Positions 55,223 through 64,000 of a stretch of 64,000 nt of DNA are shown in pieces. The DNA is from Lota lota (taxonomy: Eukaryota; Chordata; Actinopteri; Gadiformes; Lotidae): NCBI GenBank assembly GCA_026745465.1, contig JACYXH010000191.1:347501-411500 (forward strand), written 5' to 3'. The notes under the pieces were generated by a model that was given only the letters and a program-made list of their open reading frames with translations, did not search any database and was not told where the DNA came from. How positions within the stretch are numbered: the first letter of the stretch is position 1; the number at the start of each line of letters is the position of its first letter. The translations under genes were made by a program, and so were the position numbers.

Positions 55223-55633
55223 CCTAAAGAGAGAGAAAATACGCTCTTGGTTTAGAAAATGTAAACAGACATTTTTAAGAGATAGATGTTGACGTTGCAA
55301 GTATTTTTTTTTAATCCGAATTCTAACAGAACAGGACGACACAGAACATCACTGGTGAAACGTCTACTTATTAGGTAGTTAGTAAAACCGAACCACTGCG
55401 GTGGGTTTGAAAGTAGATGTACATACTCAATTTAATTTCAATATGCATATATCAGCGACAGTGTGTGGGGGTGTTATACCGTGCTGTATCATACCATTAC
55501 TGAGATGAATTGGTTGACTGTTAAATCGGTTTCCCAGCCCCCCACCCCCCCTCGTCAATGTGTTGTTGACACGTTCATAAAAAGTTGAGTTGCATTTGCT
55601 TATTCTCTTCACACAGCCATGTTGGTTCCTACC
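55223..55633 (-). other. First intron of uimc1 (5' UTR)
   Basis: An acceptor, CTCTCTTTAG, ends at 55224 upstream of the uimc1 ATG, and a donor (ACTG then GTAGGAACC) ends an upstream exon at 55633. This implies a short noncoding first exon above 55633. Confidence 0.5.
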
Positions 55634-55966
55634 AGTCACGTGACCACAGCCTGGCTGGCGCGTTCTTCTGCGTCACCTACTGGCGGGCGCGTGCTTCAAA
55701 ACACAAGCAAGTAGATGTTAGCTGGAAACTAGCTAATGTTAGCAAAAGTGAACGAGTCATTGGAGCAGATAACAACGTAGTTCCAACAACTTTTGCTTAT
55801 CCAATTAGTGTGTTTGCCTTCGAATCGCTGATATTCTAGTCACGTTGTGTTTTAATTGCTAAATAGTAAACACAACACCTCGCTCCACATTGGACCGCGC
55901 ACATAGAAGTGGCACACGAATCAAACCCGCATGCGCAGTTGATCGGCTCTTTGCTGTGAAAGAAAA
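55634..55966. promoter_or_regulatory. Divergent promoter of uimc1 and znf346
   Basis: The two genes are head to head with about 330 bases between the probable first exon of uimc1 and the znf346 start codon. GTCACGTGAC, a palindromic E-box of the USF/MYC type, lies at 55635-55644. An NRF1-like CCGCATGCGCAG lies at 55927-55938. No TATA box is evident, which fits a housekeeping bidirectional promoter. Transcription starts were not mapped. Confidence 0.65.
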
Positions 55967-59994
<4,028 letters not shown>

Positions 59995-60010
59995 GATTGT
60001 GAACCAGAAG

Positions 60011-60036
60011 CCCCCCCCCCCCCCCCCCCCCCCCCC
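60011..60036. repeat. Poly-C run of 26 bases
   Basis: Uninterrupted C run starting 17 bases after the znf346 stop codon, so it would be in the mRNA. Confidence 0.97.
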
Positions 60037-63000
60037 GAATTCCACTACAAAACCATCAGTTGACGACACCACCACCATCTGGTCCCCTTTGAACCCCCAC
60101 CTAGACTGCAGTCATTTGTTTTGGGTTGTTGCAAAAAAAAGATTCAAGGCATGTATTTGGTTGGCTTCCAAACACTTTTGCATTGTCAAAACAAACAAAA
60201 ACTGTCATTATGCGGTTACTTTGGGTCTTCGTAAACGTAAGATCTCCTAGCCTCGCCAGCGACGGTGCGATCATGAAGCCGTTTGATACCCCCAGCGTCA
60301 TTGCAGGGCGTTGCCAGATCCATGATGGAGACACACTCCATGTATGCGATCCCAAAACCCATGTTTTAGAAGGAAACCGCTGTCTTAAGAATCTAAATGT
60401 ACACGAGAGGATAAGACCCGGTAGCTGCTTGCTCGCTGTTTCTGGCCCTTTTAGGAAAGAGGCTATGTTAAATTCCCTGAATTCCTCCGAGGACCTACCA
60501 CAGGCCACGGAGAATGGCTTCCAAGTAACCCCATCCGCTTCGATGACACCTATGATCCAAATAGTCTGGCCCCTGTGATGGGTTGAACTTGGTTACAATA
60601 GGAATGTAAACCAAGACGTAAATATCGGGATTCCTGCCCATATTAAATTTTGGCGTGCATGATTTCCACATTTTTAAACCCCATAAAATGAAGCCTCATA
60701 GGCTCTACGCCTGCCCTGCTTACACCCCTACTAAAAAAACACCAAATGAACTACCATGTTGTCTGAGGTGAGGTCCTTGATTTCTCGGTGAGCTCCTGAA
60801 AGCCATGGCCCCAAACTCAACATCAAAGCCCCTGGAGGCCTCAGGAGATGGACGGGGTAGGCTAGTAGCAGCAGCTAAAAAGAAAAATTCAGCTAAGGCT
60901 TAACACTCAACAACTGATTCCAGACTATATTACAAAGCTGACTCACTGCAACGAAGCAATGCTAAAGATGTCCAATAGGTAATGGTTGCTACTCGTGTGG
61001 TCTCCCTTTTGTGATTGGTCAACGGCAGCACTCACAGGATCCGTTATAGGGAGGCTTACTGGAGGTCGACTAGGTTGACGTGCTGACGATTTCTCTCCCA
61101 GAGTTTCAATATCCCTTTAAGTAGTAATTACGTCCTTGTAATACTCTTTGTATATATTTTTTTTTAAGATTCAAAATTCACTATTATTGTTAGAATGTAA
61201 TTGGTAGGCTACTGGTGGCCTACAGCTCCAGATACTTTGAGGAAATAACTAGGCCACGGACTTCCTTGACCAAAGGCCCCAGCAAGGCATTTCCCAGCCT
61301 TTCCTGGAAGTCTGACCAGGAAGATCAGTTGAAATCCCACTGATGTGCATTGAGACTGAGGCAGAGAAATATACTAACCAGGTTTGTGTCCATGTCCATA
61401 TTTCTTATCTCCATTTCAAGTGTATCCTGATAAAATAAGCAGTGGTAACTATACCTTTTAGAGTAGAGTCTGTAATTCTTGATACAATCTTGGGGTCTTA
61501 AGATGTGTCAATACCAGGTTTTATCGATTGATATGTTTTAAATTCTAGATTGGATTTTTGCGTTCTTAGTTCCATAACCAGTGTCTTGTCATTTCTTTGT
61601 GGGCGATCAAAACATGTGTTTGAAACTAGGAAAATGTGATGTAGGAATCACATCGCCCCTAGGATTTTGTGTTTTGACTAAATGTTAACTTTTACTTGCT
61701 TTACATAGGAAAAGTAAACTAGTCATGTGTGTTATTAGCTGCTGAAACGCGAAGATGTCGTTTGGACCACATCAGTCCTCCGTCAGATGGCCACTCCTTG
61801 TTTTGTACTGACTTGGCTATAGACTTGGCAAGTGTTATAAATGAAATGTAAGCTGACTTAACACATTGGCCGGTTTGGATAAGGCTGTAACAGTCCATTT
61901 ACTCATTTTTTTTTTTTTACTTGTTATATATTTGAACTGACTGTTCTTACACTTGCTTAATACCGTTTGATTTTTGCTGTAAGAGCATTTTTATTTTAAA
62001 CGGACAACCTAAGTTGTACATGTGGAATTTGTATTTGAATTAATTTAATACAAATGTGAACCATTTTGCAATAGGAACGGCTGTTTTTAAATTGCAGGCA
62101 GGACATCTGGAACAAATGCAAAGCTATACTATTATTTATTTTTTATCTGCGCGCACGAAAACGATCTTGGCAGTAATTATCTCTCCACTGATACTATAGC
62201 CTTCAGCTCACACAGTGACTTCTTTCAGACCGTTTGTGGGTCAAACCTTCGTGTGTGTGTTTCAAATGTGTCTGGAGCAGACAAATTACAGCAGTCAATC
62301 TGTTGTGTTCTTCTCTGCCTCACAGGGTCTGGCAAAAAAAAAGTGTGAGCGCGTGATGATTCTGAAAGACCATTGGAATATGTTAATATTGAACGTCCTG
62401 ACTAATTCATAATGGTATGCAATTATTTCAGTAAGTGGGCGTGGCCCGTTGGCCTTTCAGCTGGACGATGTTAGCAGTCTGGTCCCGGGTCGCACATGGT
62501 AGTCTGTGACCTGGTGAAGACGTTGTCCGCCCCACGTTTAATATCAAGACAAAAAACAACAACAACATTCATCTTGTGTACCTCGGCCATAGCAGTGTGT
62601 TATTTGCTTTAGCCACGTGAATATGCGAGTAGAGGGTCGTAGCTGTTTGAACAACAGTTGATGTCATGAAGCCGGACGATTGAATCCACATTTTATAGGA
62701 GCTTATTTTCGCTGCTGCCCAGTAGTTATGTGCAACCTTGATAGAGTACACCGGTTTATTTTGTACCTGAAACCTTTTTCTTATATTTTCATTTGTTTTA
62801 TTGAAAATCTGTGAGGAGTGATGCATTGTGGGGTGGGAGATGGAAGGGCCCCAGATGCAGTTCACCGTCTTGACTTTTCAAGTTGCCGGGGAAAGGTTGT
62901 GAGTACTGACTGGTTTTTCAGAACGGTTCCATTTACTCCTATGATCAAGCGAGGCAGAATTTGTTCCTGGTGATAGGACGAGGGCTCACAAACACACACC

Positions 63001-63353
63001 AATATTGTACATGCTACCTGCAAAATAGCATTGCTTTTAAAACCTTGTTGCCGTGTAGCCGTTGTGTTGTAAATTATAAGATTTATTTTCCAGACAAACT
63101 ATATGTATATTCAATAAGTGCTACCAAGTTGTGCATCTAGTAAAGGAAATGTTTGAATTTGATTGTGTGCTTCAGAAGGTTATTTGAAGAATGGAAGATG
63201 CAGACACATGGTCTAGGGAAGGGGGACTGAGAAATCTTTTGAAACGATTGCTGTTTTTCTGGACAGTAATAGTTGGATTTCTATTTATGTACAGGTATAT
63301 GAGCTTTCGAATTCCTATTTTGAATGCCATTAGGTATTACCCTATTAATTCTG

Positions 63354-63359
63354 AATAAA
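63354..63359 (+). terminator. Candidate poly(A) signal of znf346
   Basis: AATAAA, followed at once by another AATAAA, downstream of the last znf346 exon. Assignment to this gene is by position only. Confidence 0.4.
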
Positions 63360-63682
63360 TAAATCGTGTAGAATACAAAATCAACATGACTGTTTTTTGT
63401 TTTAGTGCAGTAGGTCTCTCTGGGGGTCCCTAGAATACCTTGTTTAAGATAAAACCACAAATGAATGATGGAGAATATTTACGGGTCAAGAATCTTTACT
63501 GAAAAAAGTATGTTGTCAATACAATTCTGGCCCACACATGGAACATGAAAAACAAATAAAGGAAAACAAATAAATATATTTTAATTTTAATAGTTATTAG
63601 TTAAACTTGCTTGCGTCAAAACCATATCATCATTGATCTATTGTTAGTGGACCATGTATAGGTTTTGAGGGTATTTTGGTCT

Positions 63683-63696
63683 CCACCAGGTGGCGC
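63683..63696 (+). promoter_or_regulatory. Candidate CTCF site
   Basis: CCACCAGGTGGCGC matches the CTCF core CCASYAGRKGGCRS at every position. It lies past the end of znf346. Motif match only. Confidence 0.45.
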
Positions 63697-64000
63697 ACTT
63701 ACTCCATTTCAGGGTGTTACAGTGAATTATATATATATATATATATAATAATTTCAAACCGATCAATTGGAATTGACCACTAAAAGTCCCTTCGTTTTCC
63801 CCCACCCCTGTCCTGATTGATTGCGATTTCGTCTTCCTTGTTAAATTACATTCGGTGAAGTTTTGGTTGACTTGACCACCAATTGCATGAATTTATTTTT
63901 TTGTTTTGTTTCAAGGTTTTCCGTAGGCTAGTTTTGGGGGACAATTTGACCGTTAAAAAGTCAGACAGTTCTAGGTTCTTGAATAAAGGATGCATTCATA

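Larger units (their letters stand above)
59995..63380 (+). other. Probable 3' UTR of znf346
   Basis: No further coding exon was recognised after the stop codon. A poly-C run sits at 60011-60036. AATAAA signals occur at 63354-63359 and just after, a plausible 3' end about 3.4 kb past the stop. Shorter ends are possible, and an unseen gene cannot be excluded. Confidence 0.45.

Noticed and set aside
60126-60578. 150-codon plus-strand open frame after znf346, and its antisense partner at 60101-60508
   Set aside because: No recognisable domain and no splice link to a gene. It lies in the probable 3' UTR of znf346, so chance is likelier.

Overview
The window is nuclear DNA from a ray-finned fish, most likely a teleost. 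The evidence is split genes with GT-AG introns, three nuclear tRNA genes, many CA, GA and poly-C/G simple repeats, a repeat type common in teleosts, and an ARID5B-like gene (arid6-like) that I recall mainly from fish. Exon joins were worked out by hand from splice signals, reading phase and remembered family sequences. No database search was run.

Layout. Bases 1-9057 carry repeats, a trio of tRNA genes (Ser-TGA, Ala-CGC, Val-TAC at 4.3-5.9 kb) and no protein gene that I can support. From 9.06 to 27.63 kb on the minus strand lies a complete 12-exon gene for a 939-residue ARID5B-like DNA-binding protein. From 31.19 to 41.23 kb, minus strand, lies a complete hexokinase of one catalytic unit (501 residues) with a noncoding first exon near 42 kb. 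From 43.14 to 55.20 kb, minus strand, lies uimc1 (RAP80), 21 coding exons and 1133 residues. From 55.97 to 59.99 kb, plus strand, lies znf346 (JAZ), seven coding exons and 350 residues, sharing a short divergent promoter with uimc1. The rest is a probable znf346 3' UTR and flank.

The order hexokinase(-), uimc1(-), znf346(+) is the order and orientation of HK3, UIMC1 and ZNF346 on human 5q35.2, so this is the HK3 locus. The hexokinase here has one half instead of two. It keeps the glucose-binding and catalytic residues and stops, with an acidic tail, about where the second half begins in mammals.

The most striking signal is in uimc1. The large coding exon encodes nine Ser-Pro-x-Phe motifs and a later exon a tenth. 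pSer-x-x-Phe is the consensus bound by the BRCA1 tandem BRCT repeat, and several copies read SPVFG, as in the BRCA1-binding site of CtIP. RAP80 normally reaches BRCA1 through one such motif on its partner Abraxas. This fish RAP80 may therefore carry its own multivalent BRCT-docking array. Other points of interest are microsatellites that form splice sites in three genes, a C-terminal SUMO-interacting motif in RAP80, 14-residue repeats at the end of ZNF346, and several perfect hairpins and palindromic DNA elements in introns.
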